Origin: Neoalteromonas flava
Lineage (GTDB): Bacteria > Pseudomonadota > Gammaproteobacteria > Enterobacterales > Alteromonadaceae
Assembly: GCF_002807685.1 (NCBI RefSeq)
Contig: NZ_PEAX01000002.1
Coordinates: forward strand, 62,001 to 126,000
Reading direction: 5' to 3'
Length of the DNA: 64,000 nt
Shown: positions 39,323-50,074 of the stretch, one piece after another
Layout: every line of letters starts with the position of its first letter
Position numbering within the stretch: position 1 is the first letter of the stretch
Position numbers and translations under genes: made by a program
The notes under the pieces: model-generated
The model's database searches: none
What the model was told of the DNA's origin: nothing
The model's input: the letters and a program-made list of their open reading frames with translations, nothing else

Positions 39323-39757
39323 ATGATCAAAGAACCTATTCACGGACGATACCAACTTCACCTTAGTGGAGTTCGGCTTATCTGTGATTATGCCGAGGGT
39401 TTTAATTTACCCGGTGTGAAACGTATCACCAATGACATGCTGCAGGCGACTACTCATCTATCCTCTTGGGTTTTATTGCAACGCCCCGAAGCGAGCGCCG
39501 GCATTACTCAAGAAGCGATTCCTGCCATGATGCAAGGCTACGTTCAGTTGCAAAATGCTGGATGTAAGGCCGTTGCAATTGTCGATCGCAGTATCTTTGT
39601 GCATGCAGGGATCCCCTATCATCCACGAGAATTAATCATCCCCATCCGGATCGAACAGAATGAAACAAAATTAATCCAATGGCTCGATGAAATTGAAGTA
39701 GGCATTGCTACCACTGCCCAACCATCTAATGACCCCAAGCTGTATTCTTCACGTTAG
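39323..39757 (+). CDS. Hypothetical protein, possibly STAS-like (144 aa)
   Basis: Starts behind a good ribosome site (GGAGGGCAC before ATG). A small soluble protein with no signal or membrane segment. An alternating strand/helix pattern (YQLHLSGVRLICDYAEGFN, SSWVLLQRPE, LQNAGCKAVAIVDRS) loosely resembles STAS/SpoIIAA-like domains, but there is no phosphorylatable Ser/Thr signature I would trust. I do not recognise a family. It lies between the flavoprotein and qmcA-like genes with gaps of 129 and 259 bp. Confidence 0.6.
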   Translation: MIKEPIHGRYQLHLSGVRLICDYAEGFNLPGVKRITNDMLQATTHLSSWVLLQRPEASAGITQEAIPAMMQGYVQLQNAGCKAVAIVDRSIFVHAGIPYHPRELIIPIRIEQNETKLIQWLDEIEVGIATTAQPSNDPKLYSSR

Positions 39758-40016
39758 CAAACGATAAGGCATAAACAGTTAACTATGATATTAGTTATCC
39801 TTCCTGCAAATACTGTTTCCATACCGAGGTGAATGAACCGTTTTTTGCGACTCTACACGGATATGCAGCACAACGCATGCCCGCGTCAAGGAAAGGTTCA
39901 ATAAAGGCGCAAAAGAATGCTATATTCAAATTTGCACGGACGCGTTAATGACTCGATAGACTTATCCAGACTAACGCTAACTGTGCGTTAACGCATAATA
40001 ACAAGGAGCGCCCACA

Positions 40017-40958
40017 GTGCTGGAAGAAATACTTAACTATCTGCTGTCATTCCAAACCATCTTACTGATCTTTGTCATCATCTTACTCAAAGCATCGATA
40101 AAGTTCGTGCCGCAGAACCGAGCGTTTATTATTGAGCGATTTGGGAAATACACTCGCACCTTAGAAGCAGGACTCAATTTTATCGTCCCGTTTATCGATA
40201 CGGTTGGTGCTGACCGCTCACTGAAAGAGCAGGCCGTTGACGTACCAGAACAATCGGCGATAACCAAAGACAACATTACGCTTTCAGTTGATGGCGTCTT
40301 GTATTTTCGTGTTATAGACCCTTACAAAGCGACATATGGCGTCGAAAACTATACTTTTGCCGTCACCCAATTAGCGCAAACCACGATGCGTAGCGAGTTA
40401 GGCAAAATGGAATTGGATAAAACCTTTGAAGAACGCGATGCGTTAAATAGCTCAATCGTCGGTGCTCTAAATGAAGCAGCAAACCCTTGGGGTATTCAAG
40501 TATTACGTTATGAACTTAAAGACATCAATCCGCCGAATTCAGTACTCGATGCGATGGAGCAGCAGATGAAGGCTGAGCGTTTAAAGCGTGCCCAAATCCT
40601 TGAGTCTGAAGGTGACCGCCAAGCAGCCATTAACCGCGCAGAAGGTGATAAAGCAGCCATTGTACTTGCCGCCGAGGCCGACCGCGAAGAACAAATATTG
40701 AAAGCAGATGGTGAAGCCCAAGCCATTATTCGGGTTGCGCAAGCTGAAGCTGAAGCATTAGAAACCGTGGGTAAAGCTGCGGCCACTGCTGAAGGACAAA
40801 AAGCGGTTCAACTTGACTTAGCAAAAGGTGCGATTGCTGCCAAAGAAAAAATCGCCAAGGAATCTTCAGTGGTGCTGTTGCCTGATAACGCCACAGAAAT
40901 TGGTGGCGTAGTCGCACAGGCGATGACGATTATCAATAAATTAGGTTCAACCAACTAG
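40017..40958 (+). CDS. qmcA: SPFH / stomatin-like membrane protein, QmcA type
   Basis: A 313-residue inner-membrane protein with one N-terminal anchor (LLSFQTILLIFVIILLK) followed by the band-7/SPFH domain (FVPQNRAFIIERFGKYTRTLEAGLNF, LFVRVIDPYKATYGV-like region) and a long alanine-rich coiled coil (residues about 190-270). GTG start with AAGGAG eight bases upstream. SPFH proteins form large membrane cages; QmcA relatives occur with FtsH. It is followed 10 bp later by an NfeD gene, the standard SPFH-NfeD pairing, so the two probably function together in membrane quality control. Confidence 0.92.
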   Translation: MLEEILNYLLSFQTILLIFVIILLKASIKFVPQNRAFIIERFGKYTRTLEAGLNFIVPFIDTVGADRSLKEQAVDVPEQSAITKDNITLSVDGVLYFRVIDPYKATYGVENYTFAVTQLAQTTMRSELGKMELDKTFEERDALNSSIVGALNEAANPWGIQVLRYELKDINPPNSVLDAMEQQMKAERLKRAQILESEGDRQAAINRAEGDKAAIVLAAEADREEQILKADGEAQAIIRVAQAEAEALETVGKAAATAEGQKAVQLDLAKGAIAAKEKIAKESSVVLLPDNATEIGGVVAQAMTIINKLGSTN

Positions 40959-40968
40959 GTGGTTATCT

Positions 40969-41418
40969 ATGGACAATATGCTGACTAACATGCCTCACCT
41001 GTTGTTAGGTGTGGGCTTGATTTTCTTGATTTTAGAAGTGATTTTAGGGTTTACCACGGTGCTTTTGTTAACCTTGGGGTTATCCCTCATCATCACTTCT
41101 GGTTTAATGTATGGTGAGTTCCTTGACGAAGACTTGCTGCATGCGTTCATCGCGATTGCGGTCATTGACACCGTCCTTTTAGCCTTGCTCTACCGGCCGA
41201 TGAAAAAGCTGCAACAAGACAAAAAACCCAATGCTGTTAAGTCGGATTTAATCGGTGACACCTTTGAGTTAGATGCCGATATCGGCCCTGGCATTAAAGC
41301 GACGCAGCGCTTTTCTGGCATTAATTGGCAAGTTAAATCGTTCCAGCCAATAGCCAGAGGTACAACGGTCAAGATCACGCAAGTCGAGGTAGGATTACTC
41401 CATGTTGAACCGGTGTAA
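40969..41418 (+). CDS. NfeD-family membrane protein
   Basis: A 149-residue short-form NfeD: two to three hydrophobic N-terminal segments (residues about 10-75, LLLGVGLIFLILEVILGF and on) and a C-terminal soluble OB-fold (about 90-149, IGDTFELDADIGPG, FSGINWQVKS, VKITQVEVG). It forms an operon with the SPFH gene 10 bp upstream and is presumed to be its partner. There is a bidirectional terminator about 100 bp downstream shared with guaA. The exact function of short NfeD proteins is not established. Confidence 0.88.
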   Translation: MDNMLTNMPHLLLGVGLIFLILEVILGFTTVLLLTLGLSLIITSGLMYGEFLDEDLLHAFIAIAVIDTVLLALLYRPMKKLQQDKKPNAVKSDLIGDTFELDADIGPGIKATQRFSGINWQVKSFQPIARGTTVKITQVEVGLLHVEPV

Positions 41419-41520
41419 GCCCAAGTTTTAATATCGCCTTTGCATGCCCACAGAGCTTAATTGGCAAATGAGACGATATTGCAGGAATTCGCTACGTCTG
41501 TGACATCATCGAAGCTAACA

Positions 41521-41555
41521 AAAAAGGCTATTTCAAGATTTGAAATAGCCTTTCT
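41521..41555. terminator. Bidirectional terminator between nfeD-like gene and guaA
   Basis: A 14-bp perfect stem AAAGGCTATTTCAA / TTGAAATAGCCTTT with a GAT loop (41523-41553), with T runs on both strands. It serves the plus-strand nfeD-like gene and minus-strand guaA. Confidence 0.9.
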
Positions 41556-41577
41556 TAATTACATCAATATAGCGTAT

Positions 41578-43155
41578 TTATTCCCACTCAATCGTAGCTG
41601 GCGGTTTACCTGATATGTCATACACCACACGCGATATACCATCAATTTCATTGATAATACGATTCGACACATGGCCGAGGAAATCATAAGGTAAATGTGC
41701 CCAATGCGCCGTCATAAAATCGATCGTTTCAACGGCCCGTAAAGACACGACCCAATCATATTTGCGGGCATCACCCATTACACCAACCGATCGGACAGGT
41801 AAAAATACGGTAAAGGCCTGGCTCACTTTGTGATAAAGCTCAGCACGATGCAATTCTTCAATAAATATGGCATCAGCACGTCTTAACAGGTCACAGTACT
41901 CTTTTTTAATCTCACCCAGTACCCGCACACCAAGGCCTGGTCCAGGGAATGGATGACGGTAAAGCATGTCATAAGGCAGGCCCAATTCGAGTCCGATCTT
42001 GCGCACCTCGTCTTTGAACAATTCGCGCAGCGGCTCTACTAGCCCTAATTTCATATCTTTTGGCAGACCACCCACATTGTGGTGCGACTTGATCACATGA
42101 GCTTTACCCGTTGCAGAGCCCGCTGATTCGATAACATCAGGATAAATGGTGCCCTGCGCCAGCCATTTTGCGTCGATGATATTTGCCGCTTGCTCATCAA
42201 ACACTTTGACAAACTCACCACCGATGATTTTACGTTTTGCTTCGGGATCAGCTTTACCCGCAAGAGCATTAAGAAAACGCTCCTCAGCATCCACCTTTAT
42301 AATGTTTAGACCAAAGTGGTTACCGAACATATCCATTACTTGTTGCCCTTCATTTAAGCGCAACAAACCGTTATCAACAAACACACAGGTAAGATTCTCA
42401 CCAATGGCACGGTGCAATAACATCGCTGTAACTGACGAATCAACGCCACCTGATAGTCCCAGAATGACTTTATCTGAACCCACTTGCTGTTTGATCCGCT
42501 CTACCGCATCGTCAATGATCGCAGCTGGTGTCCACAACTTCTCACAACCACAAATCGTCATCACGAAGTGTTGTAAGATCCGCTGACCTTGGCGAGTATG
42601 GGTAACCTCTGGGTGAAATTGCACGCCGTAGAATTGTTTCTCAACATTGACCATCGCTGCATGTGGGCAACTGGTTGTTTTCGCGATAGTAGTGAACCCC
42701 GAAGGAATATCTGCCACTTTGTCACCGTGACTCATCCATACATCAATCAGAGCATTCCCATTCTCGCCAATATGATCTTCAATGTGTTCAAACAATTGCG
42801 TGCTGTCGAGTAATTCGACCTGCGCATAACCAAACTCACGGATGTTAGAGCCTTGTACGCGCCCCCCTAATTGTTCCGCCATGGTCTGCATGCCATAACA
42901 AATGCCAAGCACTGGAACACCCGCAGTAAACACATATTCTGGCGCGCGTGGCGAGCCAGACTCGGTGACCGACTCAGGACCGCCAGAGAGAATAATTCCA
43001 TCCGGATTAAAATCACGAATTTGTGCTTCACTCACATCCCAGGCCCATAATTCACAGTACACGCCAATTTCGCGCACTCGGCGTGCGATTAATTGCGTAT
43101 ACTGCGAGCCAAAATCGAGAATTAAGATGCGTTGATCATGGATATTCGTTGTCAT
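41578..43155 (-). CDS. guaA: GMP synthase (glutamine-hydrolysing)
   Basis: Converts XMP to GMP with ATP and glutamine. 525 residues as in E. coli. The class I glutaminase domain has the nucleophile in LGICYGMQ and the His/Glu pair in FHPEVTHT; the ATP pyrophosphatase domain has the P-loop LSGGVDSSV, and the C-terminal dimerisation domain ends in PPATIEWE. It lies 65 bp after guaB, its pathway partner, in the usual guaBA operon. Confidence 0.98.
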   Translation of the reverse strand: MTTNIHDQRILILDFGSQYTQLIARRVREIGVYCELWAWDVSEAQIRDFNPDGIILSGGPESVTESGSPRAPEYVFTAGVPVLGICYGMQTMAEQLGGRVQGSNIREFGYAQVELLDSTQLFEHIEDHIGENGNALIDVWMSHGDKVADIPSGFTTIAKTTSCPHAAMVNVEKQFYGVQFHPEVTHTRQGQRILQHFVMTICGCEKLWTPAAIIDDAVERIKQQVGSDKVILGLSGGVDSSVTAMLLHRAIGENLTCVFVDNGLLRLNEGQQVMDMFGNHFGLNIIKVDAEERFLNALAGKADPEAKRKIIGGEFVKVFDEQAANIIDAKWLAQGTIYPDVIESAGSATGKAHVIKSHHNVGGLPKDMKLGLVEPLRELFKDEVRKIGLELGLPYDMLYRHPFPGPGLGVRVLGEIKKEYCDLLRRADAIFIEELHRAELYHKVSQAFTVFLPVRSVGVMGDARKYDWVVSLRAVETIDFMTAHWAHLPYDFLGHVSNRIINEIDGISRVVYDISGKPPATIEWE

Positions 43156-43220
43156 TGCTGGTTTCCTGCAAATAGAGAACGCGCGACACCAATGGCCGCG
43201 CGCAGAAAGTGGCGTATAAA

Positions 43221-44690
43221 TTAACCTAAACGGTAGTTTGGCGCTTCTTTAGTAATACTCACGTCATGTACATGGGACTCTCCCATCCCAGCTGCGGTGA
43301 CTTTGACAAACTGTGGCTTAGTGCGCAGCTCATCGATTGTCGCACAGCCAGTAAGGCCCATTGCAGAGCGGAGTCCGCCCATTTGTTGATGGATGATATT
43401 AGCAATCGGACCTTTATAAGCGACGCGTCCTTCTATTCCCTCTGGCACGAGTTTTTCAGCATTATTACTGTCCTGGAAGTAGCGGTCTGAAGAACCATGA
43501 CTCTGATTCATCGCGCCTAGCGATCCCATACCACGATAAGATTTGTAGTAGCGGCCCTGATAAAGTTCGACTTCACCAGGAGCTTCTTCCGTGCCGGCTA
43601 GCATGCTGCCCACCATAACGCAGCTAGCACCAGCCGCAATGGCTTTAGCAATGTCACCAGAGAATCGAATGCCACCGTCAGCAATCACCGGAATATCGCT
43701 ATCTTTAAGCGCTTCCACAGCATCACTCACTGCTGTAATTTGTGGCACACCGCAACCGGTCACAATACGTGTAGTACAAATCGAACCTGGACCAATACCC
43801 ACTTTTACCGCGTCTACGCCTGCGTCAGCCAGTGCTTTTGCTCCCTCGCCGGTAGCAACATTACCGGCAATCAATTGAACGCCTGGATAAGCTGAGCGAA
43901 TGGCCTTAACACGGTCAATTACGCCTTGTGAGTGACCATGTGAGGTATCAATTAGCAATACATCAACATTCGCCTCTACTAACAACTTAATTCGCTCATC
44001 CGTGCCTGGACCAACGCCAACCGCGGCGCCAACACGTAGCCGACCCAATTCGTCTTTACACGCATTCGGCTTACTTTCGGCTTTTTGGAAATCTTTAACT
44101 GTGATCAGGCCACACAACTTGAAGTTGTCATCGACAACCAGAATTTTTTCGATGCGATGTTCGTGCATCAAATCTAATACTGTATCTGAAGGAGCACCTT
44201 CTTGAACCGTTACGAGACGATCTTTTGGTGTCATAACTTTGCTAATGGGTTGGTCAAAGCGGTTTTCGAAGCGTAAGTCACGTCCCGTTACAATACCGAC
44301 TAAGTTATTGTCTGTATCAATGACCGGAAAACCTGAATAACCCAGTTTCTGACTCAACGCATTAACTTCACCAATAGTGGCTGTTGGCATTACCGTTACC
44401 GGATCAGATACCACACCACTCTCATATTTCTTCACTTCCCTAACGTGCTTAGCTTGTTGCTCTGCAGTCATGTTTTTATGAATAAAACCGATACCACCTT
44501 CTTGTGCAAGGGCGATAGCAAGTCGTGCTTCAGAAACAGTGTCCATGGCCGCAGAGACCATCGGAATGTTTAAACTCACAGCACGAGTTAAACGGGTTTT
44601 TAAACTAGCAGTATGAGGTAACACTTGAGAGTGACCAGGCACTAACAAGACGTCATCAAAGGTAAGAGCTTCTTTCGCGATTCGGAGCAT
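43221..44690 (-). CDS. guaB: IMP dehydrogenase
   Basis: Oxidises IMP to XMP with NAD, the first committed step to GMP. The true start is the ATG ending at 44690 (489 aa, [16 protein letters not shown]); the open frame runs 30 codons further without a start signal. It has two CBS domains inserted in the TIM barrel (residues about 95-205), the catalytic Cys in GPGSICTTR, and the flap MGSLGAM. It is divergent from xseA, an arrangement typical of gammaproteobacteria, and leads the guaBA operon. Confidence 0.98.
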   Translation of the reverse strand: MLRIAKEALTFDDVLLVPGHSQVLPHTASLKTRLTRAVSLNIPMVSAAMDTVSEARLAIALAQEGGIGFIHKNMTAEQQAKHVREVKKYESGVVSDPVTVMPTATIGEVNALSQKLGYSGFPVIDTDNNLVGIVTGRDLRFENRFDQPISKVMTPKDRLVTVQEGAPSDTVLDLMHEHRIEKILVVDDNFKLCGLITVKDFQKAESKPNACKDELGRLRVGAAVGVGPGTDERIKLLVEANVDVLLIDTSHGHSQGVIDRVKAIRSAYPGVQLIAGNVATGEGAKALADAGVDAVKVGIGPGSICTTRIVTGCGVPQITAVSDAVEALKDSDIPVIADGGIRFSGDIAKAIAAGASCVMVGSMLAGTEEAPGEVELYQGRYYKSYRGMGSLGAMNQSHGSSDRYFQDSNNAEKLVPEGIEGRVAYKGPIANIIHQQMGGLRSAMGLTGCATIDELRTKPQFVKVTAAGMGESHVHDVSITKEAPNYRLG

Positions 44691-44788
44691 GCAACAACAC
44701 CTATATAATAAGGTTTTAATTGCGGCGCAATTGTAGTGTTTTTTGTATTTCAGGTAAACTGACTTTCGCACAAAAGCCAATAAAAATT

Positions 44789-46141
44789 ATGACTATGATA
44801 AAACCACCTGCAGACCTGCGCCAAATTTACTCCGTAACCAAACTGAATCGCTATGTGAAATCCATACTGGAAGGCGAAATTGGTACGCTGTGGTTGTCTG
44901 CGGAAATATCCAATTTCACGGCAGCCGCAAGTGGGCACTGGTATTTTACGCTCAAAGACAGCAAGGCACAGATCAAGTGCGCGATGTTTAGAGGCGCCAA
45001 TGCACGCATTAACTATCGTCCCAAGGAAGGTGATAAAGTGTTGGTACGCGGCAATCTATCACTCTATGAGCCGCGTGGTGATTATCAATTGATCACTGAG
45101 TACATGGAACTCGATGGCACGGGTAGCTTGCAAGCAGCCTTTGAGGCACTAAAACTCAAACTTAACGGGCTTGGCTTATTTAGTCAGCAGCGCAAGCGCC
45201 CGCTGCCCGATGTCATTCGCACCGTTGGAGTCGTAACCTCTGCATCTGGCGCTGCATTACACGATATTTTAACCGTACTCAAGCGTCGCTCTCCAGCTAC
45301 CCGCGTGATCCTTTACCCAACTCAAGTGCAAGGTGAGCGAGCTCACCAGGAGATTATTAACGCCATTGACATTGCAAATCAGCGTGCTGAAGTTGATGTG
45401 TTGATTGTGGGCCGCGGTGGCGGTTCGCTTGAAGACTTGTGGTGCTTTAATCATGAACAACTGGCGCATTGTATCGCGGCTTCTGCGTTACCGATTATTA
45501 GTGCTGTAGGTCACGAAGTTGATATTACAATTGCCGACCTAGTTGCAGACTTGCGGGCTCCGACACCGAGCGCAGCGGCTGAATTGGTCAGTCAGGATCA
45601 ACGCGAGCAGCGTCAGCTCTTAGAATCTTACCAGCGCCAGCTAGTCCACCACATTCAGCGTTATTTAAGCCAAGCTAAAGTTCACTTGAACATACAATGG
45701 CGGGGGGTACAACGTAATCACCCGAAGAGTAAGTTAAATACGCAACTACAACGCTTAGACGAGTTACAACAACGCCTCAATAATCAGGTTGTACGTCAAG
45801 TCCGGCAACAACGCCAACGCAGTGAACACTTGTCTCAACGTCTATTTAGGGTATCTCCACAGATTGCAATAAGACAACACCAAAGTGTCATCAATGCGAT
45901 GCAGGAACGACTACAACGAGCGCTATCTGCTAGTCTTTTCCGCGCCGAACAGCAGCTCAATCAAAACGCCGGTAAACTGCATTCACTCAGTCCTTTGGCA
46001 ACTCTCAGCCGTGGCTTTAGTATCACCTACAAAAATGGCAAACCACTGCATAGCGTTGCTGACGTAGCGGTAGGCGATACTCTTGAAACCCAACTCGAGA
46101 ATGGCTCGATTAACAGCCAAGTCATGCAGATCGAACGATGA
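44789..46141 (+). CDS. xseA: Exonuclease VII large subunit
   Basis: The catalytic subunit of a single-strand-specific exonuclease that trims DNA ends during repair. I place the start at the ATG at 44789 (450 aa; a second ATG follows two codons later). The N-terminal OB-fold (residues about 10-110) shows ISNFTAAASGHWYFTLKDS; the catalytic domain has DVLIVGRGGGSLEDLW and the ELVSQDQ region; a long coiled coil follows (about 270-380), and the C-terminus has LSRGFSI. The small subunit xseB is not in this window. Confidence 0.96.
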   Translation: MTMIKPPADLRQIYSVTKLNRYVKSILEGEIGTLWLSAEISNFTAAASGHWYFTLKDSKAQIKCAMFRGANARINYRPKEGDKVLVRGNLSLYEPRGDYQLITEYMELDGTGSLQAAFEALKLKLNGLGLFSQQRKRPLPDVIRTVGVVTSASGAALHDILTVLKRRSPATRVILYPTQVQGERAHQEIINAIDIANQRAEVDVLIVGRGGGSLEDLWCFNHEQLAHCIAASALPIISAVGHEVDITIADLVADLRAPTPSAAAELVSQDQREQRQLLESYQRQLVHHIQRYLSQAKVHLNIQWRGVQRNHPKSKLNTQLQRLDELQQRLNNQVVRQVRQQRQRSEHLSQRLFRVSPQIAIRQHQSVINAMQERLQRALSASLFRAEQQLNQNAGKLHSLSPLATLSRGFSITYKNGKPLHSVADVAVGDTLETQLENGSINSQVMQIER

Positions 46142-46258
46142 GGCAACTACTGCTTGGCAATCATTGCTTACACACTGATGATTTTATACACAATTTTTTG
46201 CTTGTAGTTCGAGCGCGAGTGCGTCATCATCGCGCAGCAAATTAAGGAGATCTGGCAC

Positions 46259-47338
46259 TTGGTAACACCGCGCAAAACATTCATGGAAGTAGCATTGCCG
46301 CTTGCTTTGGGATTACTGTTGGCAGTACCAACGATAACTCATGCTCAGGCGACAAATGAACAAGTATTGCTACCTGCTGTATCTGTGTTTTCCTCGTACC
46401 CTAGTGCTTCAACTCAGCAGTCTTGCGTACCCGCAACAGACGACATGCAGTGTGCCGAAGATTATTTAGCACCGCACAGTTTTTTTACTGCTTTAACGAG
46501 TACCAACGCGTTTAGCAACACAGTTGCCAGTGAAAACGGCTACGACTACGAAGTGCTCATCGCGAACGTTCTAATTCCGTCACACAATACACAGACTGAT
46601 ACCCGTTTTTACACTATGGTAACTGAGTTTGATGTTACATGGCGCTCGATCCCTTTGGCCTCCTACACGTTTGAGTATGGTTTGTCAGCATTACTCAACG
46701 ACGAGCAAAAAGAGCAATTCAGCCAGCGTTTAAGCCGCGCATTTATAGGCAAAGCTAAAGCCGAGCAAGTATTTAGTGCGGATTACCTGTTTGCACATCT
46801 AAACGCCAGCGATTACTTACAAGATTTGCAGTTACCGTCAGAAATAGCAACGTTCACATTGGATGATTTGCAGCTTTATCACGACCCATTGCGCGGCGCT
46901 GTGGCACGTTACACTCATCCCGATTATCCCAAAGATGTCATGGATATATTTGTCTATCCGGTATTCGATCCACAAGATCATATGAGCAGCAAGAGCGACC
47001 TCACTGAAGAGCTACAAAAAGACATCGATGACATAACTTTAATTGCCCAAAGTCGCGCTATTGAGGAAATAAAGATCAGCGATATTCAGGCCATTGACTG
47101 GAATATAGATAGCAACAATTTTCAGGGCAAATATTTTGATGTCGCTGCGGTCGATGATGGCGGAGAACCGCTGTTTACAACTACATACATCTTTCAATCC
47201 AAAGATAAGATTATAAAATTCAGTGCTAATTTTCCGGACCGGGTAGCGACAGAAATGGTTAAGCGGGCATTACCAAAGATTAACGTGCCCGAGCCATCAG
47301 CATTGATGCGTTCTTTACGCGAACAACCCAAAAGCTAA
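46259..47338 (+). CDS. Exported protein of unknown function (359 aa)
   Basis: A TTG start with AAGGAG about nine bases upstream, or an ATG eight codons later. A clear signal peptide (FMEVALPLALGLLLAVPTITHA, cleavage after HA) points to the periplasm or beyond. Two cysteines early in the mature part (SCVPATDDMQC) may form a disulfide. The rest is mixed alpha/beta without a recognised motif. It is flanked by xseA and convergent der, 2 bp apart at its 3' end. I do not recognise a family. Confidence 0.7.
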   Translation: MVTPRKTFMEVALPLALGLLLAVPTITHAQATNEQVLLPAVSVFSSYPSASTQQSCVPATDDMQCAEDYLAPHSFFTALTSTNAFSNTVASENGYDYEVLIANVLIPSHNTQTDTRFYTMVTEFDVTWRSIPLASYTFEYGLSALLNDEQKEQFSQRLSRAFIGKAKAEQVFSADYLFAHLNASDYLQDLQLPSEIATFTLDDLQLYHDPLRGAVARYTHPDYPKDVMDIFVYPVFDPQDHMSSKSDLTEELQKDIDDITLIAQSRAIEEIKISDIQAIDWNIDSNNFQGKYFDVAAVDDGGEPLFTTTYIFQSKDKIIKFSANFPDRVATEMVKRALPKINVPEPSALMRSLREQPKS

Positions 47339-47340
47339 AC

Positions 47341-48786
47341 TTACTTTTTCTTATGAAATGACATCATCCGGCGGCGTTTGCGTTGTTGTGCGAGGGTTAA
47401 TTGATTCTTTTTGCCCTCAAACGGGTTCGAACCTTCCCTAAATTCAATTTTAATCGGCGTTCCCATCGTCTTCAGCGCCTTGCGGAAATAATTCATTAAG
47501 TAACGTTTGTATGCAGCCGGTAAATCCTGCACTTGGTTACCATGAATGACGATCACCGGTGGATTATAACCGCCCGCGTGAGCATATTTCATTTTCACCC
47601 GACGCCCACCGACTAACGGTGGTTTATGGTCTTCTTGAGCCATTTCCATAATTCGGGTCAACAGAGACGTATTGACCCGCTGCGTAGCAGAGGCATAAGC
47701 CTCTTGTACCGACTCAAATAAATGCCCCACACCAGTACCGTGTAATGCAGAAATAAAATGCAGGCGGGCAAAATCAATAAACCCTAAACGACGATCCAAT
47801 TCACGCTTTATATCTTCCTTAACGTCGGTATCCAAACCATCCCACTTATTTACCGCTAACACTAATGAACGGCCAGAATTGAGCACAAAACCAAGCAGGC
47901 TGAGATCTTGATCACTGATCCCTTCGCGGGCATCTATGACCATCAATACCACGTTGGCGGCTTCAATCGCTTGCAACGTCTTTACGATAGAAAATTTTTC
48001 AATCGCATCACTGACTTTTTTGCGTTTACGCACGCCCGCGGTATCAATCAATATATACTCGCGGTCATCGCGCTGCATTGGGATGAAAACACTATCACGG
48101 GTTGTGCCTGGCAAATCATAGACCACCACCCGCTCCTCACCTAGGATCCGGTTAGTTAAGGTAGATTTACCCACATTCGGTTTACCCACGATTGCGAGCT
48201 TGATAGGCAAACCTTGCAAACGTTCGAGTTGAGCTTCAGCATCTTCGGCAGTTGTATCTTGGGGCGACTCTTCGAGTTTCATCTCAGGAAACTCAGACTC
48301 CAGTGGACGTACTGCTTCGTTCAGCAGTTGATTGATCCCTCGTCCATGTGCAGCTGCAATTTGATGAACATGGCCCAGCCCAAGCGCAAAAAAGTCAGCA
48401 CTTTCGCTGTCGCCATCAATACCATCTACTTTGTTAGCAACCACATAGACCTGTTTGTCTGACTTGCGCAGATAATCAGCGATCCCTTGATCCGCGGGAG
48501 TTAGGCCTGCCCGCGCGTCAACCAAAAAGAAAACCACATCAGCTTCTACAATGGCGAGCAATGATTGCTCAGCCATCGCTGCATCAATACCTTCCTCGTC
48601 ACCTGAGATCCCGCCCGTATCTACGACGATAAATTCAAGGCCATCGACTTTTGCTTGCCCATATTTACGATCCCGAGTTAAACCCGGAAAATCAGCGACC
48701 AGAGCATCGCGCGTTTTAGTCAGACGATTAAATAACGTCGATTTACCTACATTAGGTCGTCCGACTAAAGCAATTACAGGCAACAT
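47341..48786 (-). CDS. der: Ribosome-assembly GTPase Der (EngA)
   Basis: A double-GTPase needed for 50S assembly. Two G domains, each with a full set of motifs: GRPNVGKST near residue 8 and DTGG, NKVD; then GKPNVGKST near residue 205, DTAG, NKWD. A KH-like C-terminal domain (residues about 385-481) ends in a lysine-rich tail, [19 protein letters not shown]. 481 residues is normal. It is the last gene of the hisS-yfgM-bamB-der group and ends 2 bp from the convergent exported-protein gene, with no visible terminator between. Confidence 0.97.
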   Translation of the reverse strand: MLPVIALVGRPNVGKSTLFNRLTKTRDALVADFPGLTRDRKYGQAKVDGLEFIVVDTGGISGDEEGIDAAMAEQSLLAIVEADVVFFLVDARAGLTPADQGIADYLRKSDKQVYVVANKVDGIDGDSESADFFALGLGHVHQIAAAHGRGINQLLNEAVRPLESEFPEMKLEESPQDTTAEDAEAQLERLQGLPIKLAIVGKPNVGKSTLTNRILGEERVVVYDLPGTTRDSVFIPMQRDDREYILIDTAGVRKRKKVSDAIEKFSIVKTLQAIEAANVVLMVIDAREGISDQDLSLLGFVLNSGRSLVLAVNKWDGLDTDVKEDIKRELDRRLGFIDFARLHFISALHGTGVGHLFESVQEAYASATQRVNTSLLTRIMEMAQEDHKPPLVGGRRVKMKYAHAGGYNPPVIVIHGNQVQDLPAAYKRYLMNYFRKALKTMGTPIKIEFREGSNPFEGKKNQLTLAQQRKRRRMMSFHKKK

Positions 48787-48831
48787 AAAAAACCTTGCAT
48801 CCTCAAATTTATTGCAAACCGCTGCTGCGGC

Positions 48832-50064
48832 TTAACGTGCGACTTCGAGTGCCGCAACCACACCATCGCGGGTGGTGGCAAACAAACGGTTACCGCTAAC
48901 TACTGGAGCGACAAAAACTGATTCATCTTCATCATCGTCACCCAGTGCATAGCGAGCCACTAAAGTACCTTCAGACTGACTTAACCAGTGCAAGAAACCA
49001 TACTTATCACCAACCACGACAGTATCATTCATTACTGCCGGCGCTGATAAATCGCGCCCTTTTAAGCGCCCCTGAGACCATAGCTCAACCCCGTTGCGAC
49101 GGTCGATAGCGTATACATGGCTGTTGTTATCTACGGCGAATAGGGTGTTCCCAGCTATCGCTAATGATTGATAAGCGGCATATTCACGTTTCCAAATAAC
49201 TCGACCACTGCGTAACTCAACCGCTGCAAGAGTGCCACCAAAACTGATTGTGTAGATAGTCCCCGCGAATACTAAAGGTTTAGCGTCGATGTCAACGATC
49301 CGTTCAAGTTCAGTCGCGCCACTCGGAGCACTGATAACTTGTTCCCAAGCCATTAAACCCGACTCAAGAATATTGACTTGCAGTTTACCTGTCGGAGTAC
49401 CAACGATGGCTCCACCGTTACTTGCCACCGGAGCAGACAAGCCGCGCAACGATAGTGGCGGCACTTCACTGTCAGTGCGCCACAATTCTCGACCATCGCT
49501 ACTGTTCAGAGCCAGCATTGAGCCTGCGCCAGTATTAACTACCACGATACCGCTTTCTACTGCGGGTGCAGATAATACTTCACCGCGCACATCCACTTGC
49601 CACAGAGTCTCACCGGTCTGTGCATTTAGGGCATAAACTAAGCCATCTTCAGTACCAAAATAAATAGTATCTGCGACCACAGTGATGCCGCCGGAAATTT
49701 TCGCTGAGACCCCACTTGACCAAAGCGATGCAATGCCGCTGAAAAAGCCCTCATTCGGGTACGTGGCAAAATCACGCTGCCACACCGGTTTACCAGTGGC
49801 TTGTTCTAAGGCATACACGTCACCCTGACGATTAGCCACAAATATGTTGCCGTATGCTAAAGCCGGCTGGAGTCGGGAAAAATATTCATCAACGCCATGC
49901 CCAATGTCTCTGTCCCACACTTTCTTGGGCTGAAACTGAGCGTCAATCGGTGCTAAGCGTCGAACTTCTAATTCTTCTTCGTCTGCAAACCAATCTGAGA
50001 TCGTCGCGCAGCCAGAGACCAATAGCGCTCCCAACACCAATAGAGAAGGTTTCAATAAATTCAC
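48832..50064 (-). CDS. bamB: Outer-membrane assembly lipoprotein BamB
   Basis: A lipoprotein of the BAM complex that helps insert beta-barrel proteins. The start is a GTG (50062-50064) behind AAGGAG, giving a signal peptide ending in the lipobox LVSGC (Cys19); the longer open frame would overlap yfgM. The body is an eight-bladed PQQ-type beta-propeller with repeated GxxxALxxxxGxxxW motifs (VYALNAQTGETLW, MLALNSSDGRELW, VYAIDRRNGVELW). It sits between yfgM and der, a conserved order. Confidence 0.94.
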   Translation of the reverse strand: MNLLKPSLLVLGALLVSGCATISDWFADEEELEVRRLAPIDAQFQPKKVWDRDIGHGVDEYFSRLQPALAYGNIFVANRQGDVYALEQATGKPVWQRDFATYPNEGFFSGIASLWSSGVSAKISGGITVVADTIYFGTEDGLVYALNAQTGETLWQVDVRGEVLSAPAVESGIVVVNTGAGSMLALNSSDGRELWRTDSEVPPLSLRGLSAPVASNGGAIVGTPTGKLQVNILESGLMAWEQVISAPSGATELERIVDIDAKPLVFAGTIYTISFGGTLAAVELRSGRVIWKREYAAYQSLAIAGNTLFAVDNNSHVYAIDRRNGVELWSQGRLKGRDLSAPAVMNDTVVVGDKYGFLHWLSQSEGTLVARYALGDDDEDESVFVAPVVSGNRLFATTRDGVVAALEVAR

Positions 50065-50074
50065 AACCACTCCT

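Noticed and set aside
46259-47338. Lipoprotein or known enzyme at 46259-47338
   Set aside because: The signal peptide has no lipobox, and no catalytic motif could be recognised, so it is left as unknown.
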